Of a DNA stretch of 64,000 nucleotides, positions 44,113 through 52,344 are shown in pieces. A program made the translations under genes and the position numbers. Source of the stretch: Roseiarcus sp050012775 (GTDB taxonomy: Bacteria > Pseudomonadota > Alphaproteobacteria > Rhizobiales > Beijerinckiaceae). The stretch covers positions 1 through 64,000 of the forward strand of contig JBEKGN010000019.1 in NCBI GenBank assembly GCA_050012775.1, given 5' to 3'. The notes under the pieces are model-generated. The model saw nothing but the letters and a program-made list of their open reading frames with translations. It had not been told where the DNA came from and did no database searches. Every line of letters begins with the position of its first letter. The first letter of the stretch is position 1.

Positions 44113-44183
44113 TTGACTTCGACGTGTCGAGATATATCTTACTGCAAGATATATCGTGAGATGTCTTATGACCGCGATATATC
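44113..44183 (+). promoter_or_regulatory. PadR promoter with repeated GATATATC operators
   Basis: GATATATC occurs at 44131-44138, 44148-44155 and 44176-44183. The first two form an exact inverted repeat with ten-base arms GATATATCTT and AAGATATATC around ACTGC. TTGACT at 44113-44118 is a good -35, with TATCTT (44135-44140) as -10 inside the first operator. The arrangement fits autorepression by the PadR protein encoded 30 bases downstream. Confidence 0.72.
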
Positions 44184-44213
44184 GTAACATATCTCACAGA
44201 GAAGGTAACAACA

Positions 44214-44801
44214 ATGTTTCATCGTTATTTCAAGGGATTCGATCGCGAGCGCGGCGCGCACGACGGTTTCGGCCGGGAGCACGGCTTTGGCCGGGAGCAC
44301 GGCTTCGGCCGGCATGGGCGCGGCGGCGGGTTCGAGCCGCGCGAGGGACGCATGTTCGACAGCGGCGATCTCAAGCTCGTCATTCTCGCGTTGGTGGCGG
44401 AGAAGCCGCGCCACGGCTACGAGATCATCAAGGCGCTGGAAGAGCGGGTCGGCGGCGGCTACAGCCCGAGCCCCGGCGTCGTCTATCCCACGCTGACCAT
44501 GATCGAGGACATGGGCTACGCCATCGCCGCCCAGGAACAGAGCGGCCGCAAGCTCTACACGCTCACTGCCGAGGGCGAGGCGTTCCTCGCCGCCAATCGC
44601 GCCCAGGTCGATGCGATCTTCGCGCGCCTCGACGGCGTCAACGGCGACCGACGCGGCGAGATCGCCCCGTTGCTGCGCGCGATGGAGAATTTGCGCATGG
44701 CGGTGCGCCTGCGCGTCAAGCGCCGCGACGCCACGCCCGCTCAAATCCAAGTGATCGCCGACGCGCTCGACGCGGCGGCCAAGGCGATCGAGCGGGCCTG
44801 A
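44214..44801 (+). CDS. PadR-family transcriptional regulator
   Basis: This 195-residue regulator begins with an unusual glycine-, histidine- and arginine-rich tail of about 45 residues that repeats FGREHG three times. The winged helix follows (LKLVILALVAEKPRHGYEI, then SPSPGVVYPTLTMIEDMGY) and a C-terminal dimerisation helix. The His-rich tail could bind metal; this is a guess. GAGAAGG precedes the ATG at 44214. Strong palindromes upstream suggest it controls its own gene. No obvious target gene lies beside it in the same direction. Confidence 0.92.
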   Translation: MFHRYFKGFDRERGAHDGFGREHGFGREHGFGRHGRGGGFEPREGRMFDSGDLKLVILALVAEKPRHGYEIIKALEERVGGGYSPSPGVVYPTLTMIEDMGYAIAAQEQSGRKLYTLTAEGEAFLAANRAQVDAIFARLDGVNGDRRGEIAPLLRAMENLRMAVRLRVKRRDATPAQIQVIADALDAAAKAIERA

Positions 44802-44828
44802 GCGGCCTGTCCTGAGGCCGGCGCCGCG

Positions 44829-45698
44829 CTAGACGCCGTGCGCTTTCAGCCACGTCGTCGCCTCTTTCCATGAGGCCTCGGCGTCCGCCTTGACGTAGCT
44901 CGGGCGATAGTCGGCGTAGAAGGCGTGGCCGGCGTCCGCGTAGACGATGATGCGCGAGGCGCCGCCGGCCGCCGCGAGCTTGGCTCGCATCGCTTCGATC
45001 TGATCGAGCGGGATGCTCTTGTCCATGCCTCCGTAGAGCCCGAGTACGGGAACCTTCAACTCGCCGACGACATCGGGCGGATTCTTCGGCCTGGGGTCGC
45101 TGACGGGGTAGGCGAGCGGCCCGTACCATGCGACGGCGGCTTTCAGACTCGGATTGCGCGCGGCGTAGAGCCAAGTCTGGCGCCCGCCCCAGCAGAAGCC
45201 GACGACGGCGGCGCGCGCGAGGTCGGCCGCGCCGCTCGCCCGGGCGAAGCGAAGCGTCGCGTCGAGATCGCTCGCCACCTCCGCGTCGGATTTCTTGCCG
45301 ACGATGTCCACCATCAGTTTGGGGATATCCGTTTCCTTGGCGGCGTCGCCCTGGCGCGCGAAGAGCTCGGGCGCGATGGCGTAATAGCCGAGCCGGGCCC
45401 AGCGGCGGCAGACGTCCTTGATGTGCTCGTGGACGCCGAAGATCTCGTGGACCACGACGATCGTGGGGAACGGCCCGCCGGCGGCGGGCATGGCGCGAAA
45501 GGCGGGAATGTCGGCGTCATCAGCGGGAACCTTCGCCTCGCCCGCGATCAGGCCGTCGGCGGAGGTCGTGATCGTCTGCGCCCAGACCGGGGACGCCGCG
45601 GCGCAGAAGCCGAGGCTGAGGCTCGCCTTGACCAGGGCGCGACGCGTGAGCGGCCCGCCTCCGGGCCGCAGGGAGGCGACAGGGTCCGAATCGAGCAT
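44829..45698 (-). CDS. Dienelactone hydrolase family protein, Tat-exported
   Basis: This 289-residue alpha/beta hydrolase has a twin-arginine signal (LTRRALVKASLSLG, then cleavage near VWA-QT), so it should be periplasmic. The nucleophile is the cysteine in GFCWGGR; Asp in YGGMDKS and His in DAGHAFY complete the triad. This Cys-His-Asp set is typical of carboxymethylenebutenolidase. Family members hydrolyse lactones in aromatic degradation, but periplasmic versions are often of unknown role. The ATG at 45698 is preferred over a TTG eight codons upstream. It is convergent with the PadR gene. Confidence 0.88.
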   Translation of the reverse strand: MLDSDPVASLRPGGGPLTRRALVKASLSLGFCAAASPVWAQTITTSADGLIAGEAKVPADDADIPAFRAMPAAGGPFPTIVVVHEIFGVHEHIKDVCRRWARLGYYAIAPELFARQGDAAKETDIPKLMVDIVGKKSDAEVASDLDATLRFARASGAADLARAAVVGFCWGGRQTWLYAARNPSLKAAVAWYGPLAYPVSDPRPKNPPDVVGELKVPVLGLYGGMDKSIPLDQIEAMRAKLAAAGGASRIIVYADAGHAFYADYRPSYVKADAEASWKEATTWLKAHGV

Positions 45699-45906
45699 CG
45701 CGCTGGCTCCATCGAATTGCAATCGTTCCGCGATATTGTTTCGCGCCGACGCGGCGGCGGCAACTCAAATCCCCGTCATTGCCAATTCGCCTCTCCAAAT
45801 CGCGCGGCGAACGATTGCAACTCCTCTTGGAATTGACGCAAATCATGGCCCGGCGCACCATGGCGGCTAAACGAATTTCAACCGGGTCAGCAAAGGCAGG
45901 GGCGCG

Positions 45907-46344
45907 ATGTTCAAGCACATTCTCATCCCGACGGACGGCTCCGAGCTGTCGCTCAAGGCCGTCATTTACGGCGTGCAACTGGCCAAGGCGGTGGGCGCGC
46001 GCGTGACCGCGATCAGCCTGATGGAGCCATACCAGGTCGCCTCGATGGACGCCGTGCTGGTGGCCGAGACCGCCGAAGAGCACGACGCGCATGCCGCCGG
46101 GATCGCCGACAAGGCGCTCGAACAGGTGAAAATGGCGGGCGAGGCGGCGGGCGTGCCGGTGGAAACGCTGCGCGAAATCCACGATCAGCCCTACCGCGCG
46201 ATCATCGACTGCGCGCTCGCCAACAAATGCGACCTCATCGTGATGGCCTCGCACGGCCGTCGCGGCGTCTCCGCGCTGCTCGTCGGCAGCGAGACCACGA
46301 AAGTGCTGACCCACAGCGCGATTCCCGTGCTGGTCTACCGATGA
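45907..46344 (+). CDS. Universal stress protein (UspA family)
   Basis: This 145-residue single-domain protein begins MFKHILIPTDGSELS. The nucleotide-binding region near the C-terminus reads MASHGRRGVSALLVGSETTKVLTHS, split here, which is the ATP-binding type of Usp motif. Such proteins assist survival under starvation, oxidative or respiratory stress. It stands alone, divergent from the dienelactone hydrolase gene across about 200 bases. No additional domain is fused. Confidence 0.92.
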   Translation: MFKHILIPTDGSELSLKAVIYGVQLAKAVGARVTAISLMEPYQVASMDAVLVAETAEEHDAHAAGIADKALEQVKMAGEAAGVPVETLREIHDQPYRAIIDCALANKCDLIVMASHGRRGVSALLVGSETTKVLTHSAIPVLVYR

Positions 46345-46437
46345 CGCGGCAAAATCGCGCCTTCGCTCGCTTCCAGCCTTGACGCGGGCGCGGCGGCGCC
46401 CCTTCGCTCGCGCATGTGATGAGCGAAGGAGCCGTCG

Positions 46438-47586
46438 ATGCCCGTGCATTTTTCCGCGTCCGAAATGTCCGCGCGAAAGCAGCGGCTCCTCGCCGCGATG
46501 GCGGCGCGCAAGCTCGATGGGCTGCTGTTGTTCGCGCAGGAGAGCCACTATTGGCTCACCGGCTACGATACGTTCGGCTTCTGCTTTTTTCAGTGCCTCT
46601 ATGTCGGCGCCGACGGCCGCGCGGCGTTGCTGACGCGCTCGGCCGACCTGCGTCAGGCCCAGCGCACTTCTGATATCGAGGACATCCGGATCTGGAAGGA
46701 CGGCGAGGGCGCCGATCCCGCGCGCGATCTGCGCGCGATGCTGGAGGATTTGGGCGCGCGCGGACGTTTCGGCGTCGAATTCGACAGCTATGGCCTCACG
46801 CATTTCAACGGCCGCCGGCTCGAGGCGGCGCTCGAAGGCTATGCGACGCTGATCGACGCTTCGTCGCTCGTGCCGCATCTCAGGACGACGAAATCGGACG
46901 AAGAGATCGTCTATGTCCGCGAGGCGGCGCGCCTTTCCGATCTCGCCGACCGCGCGGCGATCGCCGCGACCGAAGCCGGCGCCGACGAAGGCGCCATTCT
47001 CGCGGCCATGCACAGCGCGATCTTCGCCGCCGGCGGCGATTACCCCGGCAACGAATTCATCATCGGTTCGGGCGCCGACGCGCTGCTCTGCCGCTACAAG
47101 AGCGGCCGGCGCAAGCTCTCCCGCGACGATCAGATCACGCTGGAATTCGCCGGCGTCAGCCGCCACTATCACGCCGCGATCATGCGCACCCACGTCGTCG
47201 GCCGGCCCAAGCCGCTGCACGCGCCCTACCACGCCGCCGCGCTCGAGGCGCTGCTGGCCTGCGAGGCCGAGCTCAGGCCCGGCCGAACCGCGGGCGACGT
47301 CTTTTCCGCCCATGCGCGCGTTCTCGACGCGCATCGCCTATCGCGCCATCGCCTCAACGCCTGCGGCTACGCGCTCGGCGCGAAATTCACGCCGTCCTGG
47401 ATGGACGCGCCGATGTTTTACGAGCGCAACGATTTTCTCATCGCGCGCGATCAGGTCTATTTCCTGCATATGATCCTGATGGACAGCGACAGCGAGACGG
47501 CGCTGTGCCTCGGGCGCACCTATCTCGTCGGCGTTCACCATGCCGAGCCGTTGAACGCCCCTGATCTGGACCTCGTGCGCAAATAG
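46438..47586 (+). CDS. M24-family (Xaa-Pro peptidase/creatinase-like) protein
   Basis: This 382-residue protein has a creatinase N-terminal domain (MSARKQRLLAAMAARKLDGLL, then ESHYWLTGYDTFGF) and a C-terminal pita-bread domain (NEFIIGSGADALLCRYKSG, DQITLEFAGVSRHYHAAIMRT). The usual metal ligands are not all apparent: the Asp-Asp pair is not visible and the GHGIG-like histidine motif reads CGYALGAKFTPSW. It may therefore work without metals, like creatinase, and hydrolyse a C-N bond in a small amide. The substrate is unknown. It lies 93 bases after the universal stress gene. Confidence 0.82.
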   Translation: MPVHFSASEMSARKQRLLAAMAARKLDGLLLFAQESHYWLTGYDTFGFCFFQCLYVGADGRAALLTRSADLRQAQRTSDIEDIRIWKDGEGADPARDLRAMLEDLGARGRFGVEFDSYGLTHFNGRRLEAALEGYATLIDASSLVPHLRTTKSDEEIVYVREAARLSDLADRAAIAATEAGADEGAILAAMHSAIFAAGGDYPGNEFIIGSGADALLCRYKSGRRKLSRDDQITLEFAGVSRHYHAAIMRTHVVGRPKPLHAPYHAAALEALLACEAELRPGRTAGDVFSAHARVLDAHRLSRHRLNACGYALGAKFTPSWMDAPMFYERNDFLIARDQVYFLHMILMDSDSETALCLGRTYLVGVHHAEPLNAPDLDLVRK

Positions 47587-47649
47587 GGTTAGCAGAACGT
47601 TAAAACGACCGTCCGCGTTCGGCGCGCGGCGGAGGAGTGTTCTGGCTTG

Positions 47650-48240
47650 ATGCGTTCCACGGCGGAGAAGGTTTGGAAGGGGCGCGCGACGCTGGCGCGG
47701 CTTTGCGTCCTTGCGGCGCCGCTTGCGCTGTGCGGATGCGTCGAGGTCGCCGCCGATCTCGCGCCGAGCGCGGAGGCCCATCGTCAGATCGCCCGGCGCG
47801 AAGGCGTGAGCCTTGCTCAGGCGAGCGTCGCCGTCGTTTCCATCGAGGGCGCGCCCGGCGCGATTTCGGCGAGCTTTTCGCAAGCGCTCGAGCGCGAGGC
47901 GCGAGCGCGCGACATCGTGGTCGTCGACCCCGCGAACGCGCGCTATCTCGTGCGCGGTTATCTCTCGGCCTCTCTGACCGAGGACGGGGCGTCGATCGAA
48001 TATGTCTGGGACGTCTTCACCGCCGACAAGCAGCGCGCGCAGAGGCTCAGCGACGTGATCGCAGTCAAGGGATCGGGCGACGACCCGTGGGCGCTGGCCG
48101 GAGACGCGGCGCTGAAGAGCGTCGCCGCCAAGAGCGCGGACGATCTGGCCGCGTATCTCTCCAACACGCCGGAGGCGGCCGCGGCGGTCGCGCAGGATCC
48201 GGCCGCCGGGACGCCATTGAGTTACGCGCCGCTGCAATAG
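47650..48240 (+). CDS. Hypothetical lipoprotein, 196 residues
   Basis: The N-terminus has a basic region, a hydrophobic stretch (LCVLAAPLAL) and a lipobox-like CGC, so the mature protein probably starts with a lipidated cysteine near residue 30. The mature part has an alpha/beta pattern (ASVAVVSIEGAPGAISASF, VVVDPANARYLVRGYLSASL) typical of small envelope lipoproteins. I recognise no named domain. The ATG at 47650 follows directly on another in-frame start. It is a single gene before prs. Confidence 0.72.
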   Translation: MRSTAEKVWKGRATLARLCVLAAPLALCGCVEVAADLAPSAEAHRQIARREGVSLAQASVAVVSIEGAPGAISASFSQALEREARARDIVVVDPANARYLVRGYLSASLTEDGASIEYVWDVFTADKQRAQRLSDVIAVKGSGDDPWALAGDAALKSVAAKSADDLAAYLSNTPEAAAAVAQDPAAGTPLSYAPLQ

Positions 48241-48416
48241 GCCGTCCGCCAAGGACCGTCCCGCCACGCATTCTGTGGATAGCCAGGCGCGCTCACGCCT
48301 CCGTCATCGGAGCGTCGTATTGTTCCCGCCCGGCTCGGCTGCTATGACCCGCCCCGTTCCCCGCCCGGCGCCGCGAAGTCGGGCGGCGACGGCCATCGCG
48401 CGTTTGGAGCCGCCGT

Positions 48417-49361
48417 ATGCAAGGCAAAATGAAGATATTGGCGGGCAATTCCAACGGGCCGCTCGCCGAGGCGATCGCCGCTTATCTCGGCGAGCCGCTG
48501 ACGCGCTGCCACGTGCGCCGATTCGCCGATCTCGAGATTTTCGTCGAAATCCTGGAAAACGTGCGTGGCCGCGACGCCTTCATCATTCAGTCGACGTCCT
48601 ATCCGACCAACGACAATCTGATGGAGCTGCTGATCATGATCGACGCGCTGCGGCGCGCTTCGGCGCAGCGCATCACCGCGGTCATTCCCTATTTCGGCTA
48701 TGCGCGACAGGACCGCAAGCCTGGCCCGCGCTCGCCGATTTCGGCCAAGCTGGTCGCCAATCTCATCACCCGCGCCGGCGCCGACCGCGTGCTCACCGTC
48801 GACCTGCACGCCGGCCAGATCCAGGGTTTCTTCGACATTCCCACCGACAATCTGTTCGCCGCGCCGACGATGGTGCGCGATATCAGGGAGCGCGGCCTGG
48901 TCGACAATCTGATGGTGGTCTCGCCCGACGTCGGCGGCGTGGTGCGCGCTCGCGCGCTCGCCAAGCGCCTCGATGCGCCGCTCGCCATCGTCGACAAGCG
49001 GCGCGAGCGCGCCGGCGAATCGGAAGTCATGAACATCATCGGCGACGTCGGCGGCCGCCACTGCGTGATGCTCGACGACATCGTCGATTCCGGCGGCACG
49101 CTGTGCAACGCCGCGGACGCGTTGTTGGACAAGGGCGCGGCCAGCGTTTCGGCCTATATCAGCCACGGCGTGCTTTCGGGCGGCGCGGTGGCGCGCATCG
49201 CCGCCTCGAAGCTCAAGGAGCTCGTGATCACCGACACGATCGCGCCGACCGAGGCGGTGCGCGTGGCGCGCAATGTCCGGGTTATGTCGATCGCGCCGCT
49301 GATCGGCGAGGCGATCGCCCGCATCGCCAAGGAAGAAAGCGTTTCCGTCCTCTTCGACTGA
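48417..49361 (+). CDS. prs: Ribose-phosphate pyrophosphokinase
   Basis: This 314-residue PRPP synthetase transfers pyrophosphate from ATP to ribose 5-phosphate, feeding nucleotide, histidine and tryptophan synthesis. It shows the ATP-binding start MKILAGNSN, the flexible-loop region YFGYARQDRKPGPRSPIS, the metal-binding VDLHAGQIQGFFD and the PRPP loop DDIVDSGGTL. Length is normal. An alternative ATG is four codons later. Its place just before the nucleoside salvage operon is functionally coherent, though a 315-base gap with its own control sites separates them. Confidence 0.95.
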   Translation: MQGKMKILAGNSNGPLAEAIAAYLGEPLTRCHVRRFADLEIFVEILENVRGRDAFIIQSTSYPTNDNLMELLIMIDALRRASAQRITAVIPYFGYARQDRKPGPRSPISAKLVANLITRAGADRVLTVDLHAGQIQGFFDIPTDNLFAAPTMVRDIRERGLVDNLMVVSPDVGGVVRARALAKRLDAPLAIVDKRRERAGESEVMNIIGDVGGRHCVMLDDIVDSGGTLCNAADALLDKGAASVSAYISHGVLSGGAVARIAASKLKELVITDTIAPTEAVRVARNVRVMSIAPLIGEAIARIAKEESVSVLFD

Positions 49362-49676
49362 CCGCTCGGGCTCGATCGCGAGCGCGCCCCTGGAACATCT
49401 CACGCTCCGCGACGATGGGTTCCGACGCTTGCCCAGGCCTCGAGCGCGGCCTAGTCTGCCGAGGGTCCGGGCGCGCGCCTTTCCCATGCAAAAGGGGCGG
49501 CGCGCGGCTCGTCGTCGGCGAAGGCGAGGCGCTTGACTCTCTTGCGGCGGCAGGCAGTATGCTTGACCATTCGGTCAAGAAATCTTGCCCGAGCAAGGGG
49601 TTCCGCCGTTCACGCGGCGGTCGCGTCGCCCGGCTCCGACGGTTAGCCCGGTCGAAATGAACAGAGGGAGATTTGC
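49362..49676. other. Control region of the nucleoside salvage operon
   Basis: This 315-base gap contains no gene. It carries the two palindromes described separately. Upstream TTGACT (49533-49538) with TATGCT (49558-49563), spaced by 19, could be the promoter. The first operator begins at the last base of that -10. Confidence 0.45.
49563..49597. promoter_or_regulatory. RutR-like operator and second palindrome
   Basis: TTGACCATTCGGTCAA at 49563-49578 matches the known E. coli RutR consensus TTGACCAnnTGGTCAA except for one base. It lies within a perfect seven-base-arm palindrome. A second palindrome, CTTGC-CCGA-GCAAG, is at 49584-49597; the two centres are 20 bases apart, about two helical turns. 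RutR responds to uracil and thymine, which fits the operon downstream. Confidence 0.65.
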
Positions 49677-50684
49677 ATGACCGGCCGCAAGCTGTCTGCT
49701 GTGTTTTCGGGCCTCGCCGCGGCGTTGCTCGCTTCGACGGCGGTCTTCGCCGCCGACATCAAGCCCGCCGTGATCTACGACCTCGGCGGCAAGTTCGACA
49801 AATCCTTCAATGAAGGCGTCTTCCATGGCGCGGAGAAATTCAAGAAGGACACAGGCATCGATTTTCGCGATCTCGAAATCCAGAATGACGCCCAGCGCGA
49901 GCAGGCCTTGCGCAAATTCGCCAAGGACGGTTTCTCGCCGATCATGACCGTCGGCTTCGCCTGGGCGACGGCGCTCGACAAGGTCGCCGGCGAATTCCCG
50001 GACACCAAGTTCGGCATCATCGACATGGTCGTCGACAAGCCCAACGTGCAGTCGATTCTTTTCAAGGCGCATGAAGGATCGTTCCTGGTCGGCGTCATCG
50101 CCGCCAAGACTTCCAAGACCGGCAAGGTCGGCTTCGTCGGCGGCATGGACATCCCGCTGATCTCGCAATTCGGCTGCGGCTATGCCCAGGGCGTGAAATA
50201 TGTGAACGACAAGGACGAAGTGTTCGCCAATATGACGGGCACGACGCCGGCCGCGTGGAACGATCCGGTCAAGGGCGGCGAACTCGCGAAATCGCAGATC
50301 GATCGCGGCGCGGACGTCGTCTACGCCGCCGCCGGCTCGACGGGGCAGGGCGTCCTCAAGGCCGCCGCCGACGCCGGCAAACTCGGCATCGGCGTCGATT
50401 CCGACCAGGACGGCTTGTTCCCGGGCAAAGTGCTGACCTCCATGCTCAAGCGCGTCGACATCGCGACCTACAACATGTTCGAGGCGGCCAAGGACGGAAC
50501 CTGGAAGCCCGGCTTCAACGTGTTCGGCGTCAAGGAGGACGGCGTCGGTTACGCCTTGGACGAATACAACAAGGCGCTGATCACGCCCGAGACGAAGGCG
50601 GCGGTCGACGCGGCGAGAGCCGACATCATCTCCGGCAAGATCCAGGTGCGCGACTATATGTCGGACAACAAGTGCCCGGTGTGA
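49677..50684 (+). CDS. BMP-family nucleoside-binding protein of an ABC transporter
   Basis: This 335-residue periplasmic protein has a clear signal peptide (LSAVFSGLAAALLASTAVFA-AD). The mature part starts IKPAVIYDLGGKFDKSFNEG, the hallmark of the BMP/PnrA family that binds purine and pyrimidine nucleosides, followed by GFVGGMDIPLISQFGCGYAQG. GGGAG lies upstream of the ATG. It is the first gene of a transport and salvage operon and is separated from the ATPase gene by a strong hairpin, as is usual where more binding protein than channel is needed. Confidence 0.92.
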   Translation: MTGRKLSAVFSGLAAALLASTAVFAADIKPAVIYDLGGKFDKSFNEGVFHGAEKFKKDTGIDFRDLEIQNDAQREQALRKFAKDGFSPIMTVGFAWATALDKVAGEFPDTKFGIIDMVVDKPNVQSILFKAHEGSFLVGVIAAKTSKTGKVGFVGGMDIPLISQFGCGYAQGVKYVNDKDEVFANMTGTTPAAWNDPVKGGELAKSQIDRGADVVYAAAGSTGQGVLKAAADAGKLGIGVDSDQDGLFPGKVLTSMLKRVDIATYNMFEAAKDGTWKPGFNVFGVKEDGVGYALDEYNKALITPETKAAVDAARADIISGKIQVRDYMSDNKCPV

Positions 50685-50708
50685 GGCGCAGCCATTGATC
50701 GAGGAAAA

Positions 50709-50739
50709 CGCCATGGCCGGACTTGTCCCGGCCATGGCG
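50709..50739 (+). terminator. Intercistronic hairpin after the binding-protein gene
   Basis: Perfect 12-base arms CGCCATGGCCGG (50709-50720) and CCGGCCATGGCG (50728-50739) enclose a seven-base loop. No U-tract follows. It probably stabilises the upstream message or attenuates read-through into the ABC genes. Confidence 0.65.
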
Positions 50740-50799
50740 CGGCGGACGGTTCGGCATGTGATTGCGTGAAATGAACTTGCCGTCGCCTGGGGGGCGCGT

Positions 50800-52344
50800 G
50801 TGACAAGTGAATCCAGCCAATCCGCGCCCGCCATCGAACTGATCGGCATCGACAAGCGCTTCGGCGACGTTCACGCCAACAAGGACGTCAATCTGCGCGT
50901 CGAGCGCGGCGTCATTCACGGCATCGTCGGCGAGAACGGCGCGGGCAAGTCGACGCTGATGTCGATCCTTTATGGCTTCTATGAAGCCGACGCGGGCGAA
51001 ATCCGCATCAATGGCTCGCCCGTGCGCATTCGTTCGTCGCGCGAGGCGATCGGTCACGGCATCGGCATGGTGCATCAGCATTTCATGCTCGTGCCGACGC
51101 TGAGCGTGCTCGAGAACGTCATGCTCGGCGCCGAGGGCGGGCCGCTCCTGGCGCCCGGCGCCGCCGCCATCCGCGTCAGGCTCGCGCATCTGGCCAAGGA
51201 ATACGCGCTGGAGGTGGACCCGGACGCGATCGTCGGCGAATTGTCCGTCGGCCTGCAGCAGCGCGTCGAGATTCTCAAGGCGCTGGTGCGCGGCGCGGAA
51301 ATCCTCGTGCTCGACGAACCGACCGCGGTGCTGACCCCCGCCGAGGCGGATCAGTTGTTCGCCATGCTGCGCGTCCTCAAGTCGCAGAACAAGACGATCA
51401 TCTTCATCACGCACAAGCTGCGCGAGATCATCAGCCTGACCGACCGCGTCTCGGTGATGCGGCGCGGCGAGATGGTCGCGACCTTCGAGACCGCCAAGAC
51501 CTCGCCGCCGGAACTGGCCGACGCGATGGTCGGCCGCAAGGTCATCCTCAAGATCGAGAAAGGCCCCGCCCATCCCGGCAGGATCGTGCTCGAGGCGCGC
51601 CATCTGACGGTGCGCGACGATCGCGGCGTCACGCGCGTCGACGACGTCTCCTTCGCGTTGCGCGAAGGCGAGATCGTCGGAATCGCCGGCGTCGCGGGCA
51701 ATGGGCAATCGGAGCTTCTGGAGGCGCTCGCCGGCATTCGCCCGCTCAGCTCCGGCGAAATCCTCATCAATGGCGCGGCGCCGCCGCCAGCGAAGCGCAA
51801 TCCGAAGGGCGTGCGCGCGCTGGGCGTCGGCCATGTCCCGGAGGATCGTCATCGCGTCGGTCTGGTGATGCCGTTCGAAGCCTGCGAAAGCGCGATGCTC
51901 GGCTTTCAGGACGACCCCGTCTATGGTCGCGGCGTTCTGTTCGACCGCAAGGCGATCATCGCCGACGAAGCGGCGAAGATGGAGGCCTTCGACATTCGCC
52001 CGCGCGCGCCGCTGCTCAAGACCGCCAACTTCTCCGGCGGCAATCAGCAGAAGATCGTTCTCGCCCGCGAAATCGAGCGCAACCCCGGGATCATGCTGGT
52101 CGGCCAACCCACGCGCGGCGTCGATATCGGCGCCATCGAATTCATCCACAAACGCATCGTCGCCCTGCGCGACGCCGGCAAGGCGGTGCTGCTGGTGTCC
52201 GTCGAACTCGATGAAATCTTCGCGCTCTCGGACCGCATCCTCGTGCTCTGCGCGGGCCGGATCACCGGCGAGCGGGTCCCCGAGGAAACCAACGCCCAGG
52301 ACGTCGGCCTGCTGATGGCCGGCGTCAGCGAGCGCGCGGCATGA
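50800..52344 (+). CDS. Nucleoside ABC transporter ATP-binding protein, two domains
   Basis: This 514-residue tandem ATPase of the YufO/NupO class has a first domain with Walker A GENGAGKST, signature LSVGLQQRVEIL and Walker B ILVLDEPTA. The second domain has a degenerate Walker A (GVAGNGQSE), signature FSGGNQQKIVLAR and GQPTRGVD. The start is a GTG at 50800 with a G-rich stretch upstream. The second domain's weak Walker A suggests only one productive ATP site. Its stop overlaps the first permease start by four bases. Confidence 0.92.
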   Translation: MTSESSQSAPAIELIGIDKRFGDVHANKDVNLRVERGVIHGIVGENGAGKSTLMSILYGFYEADAGEIRINGSPVRIRSSREAIGHGIGMVHQHFMLVPTLSVLENVMLGAEGGPLLAPGAAAIRVRLAHLAKEYALEVDPDAIVGELSVGLQQRVEILKALVRGAEILVLDEPTAVLTPAEADQLFAMLRVLKSQNKTIIFITHKLREIISLTDRVSVMRRGEMVATFETAKTSPPELADAMVGRKVILKIEKGPAHPGRIVLEARHLTVRDDRGVTRVDDVSFALREGEIVGIAGVAGNGQSELLEALAGIRPLSSGEILINGAAPPPAKRNPKGVRALGVGHVPEDRHRVGLVMPFEACESAMLGFQDDPVYGRGVLFDRKAIIADEAAKMEAFDIRPRAPLLKTANFSGGNQQKIVLAREIERNPGIMLVGQPTRGVDIGAIEFIHKRIVALRDAGKAVLLVSVELDEIFALSDRILVLCAGRITGERVPEETNAQDVGLLMAGVSERAA

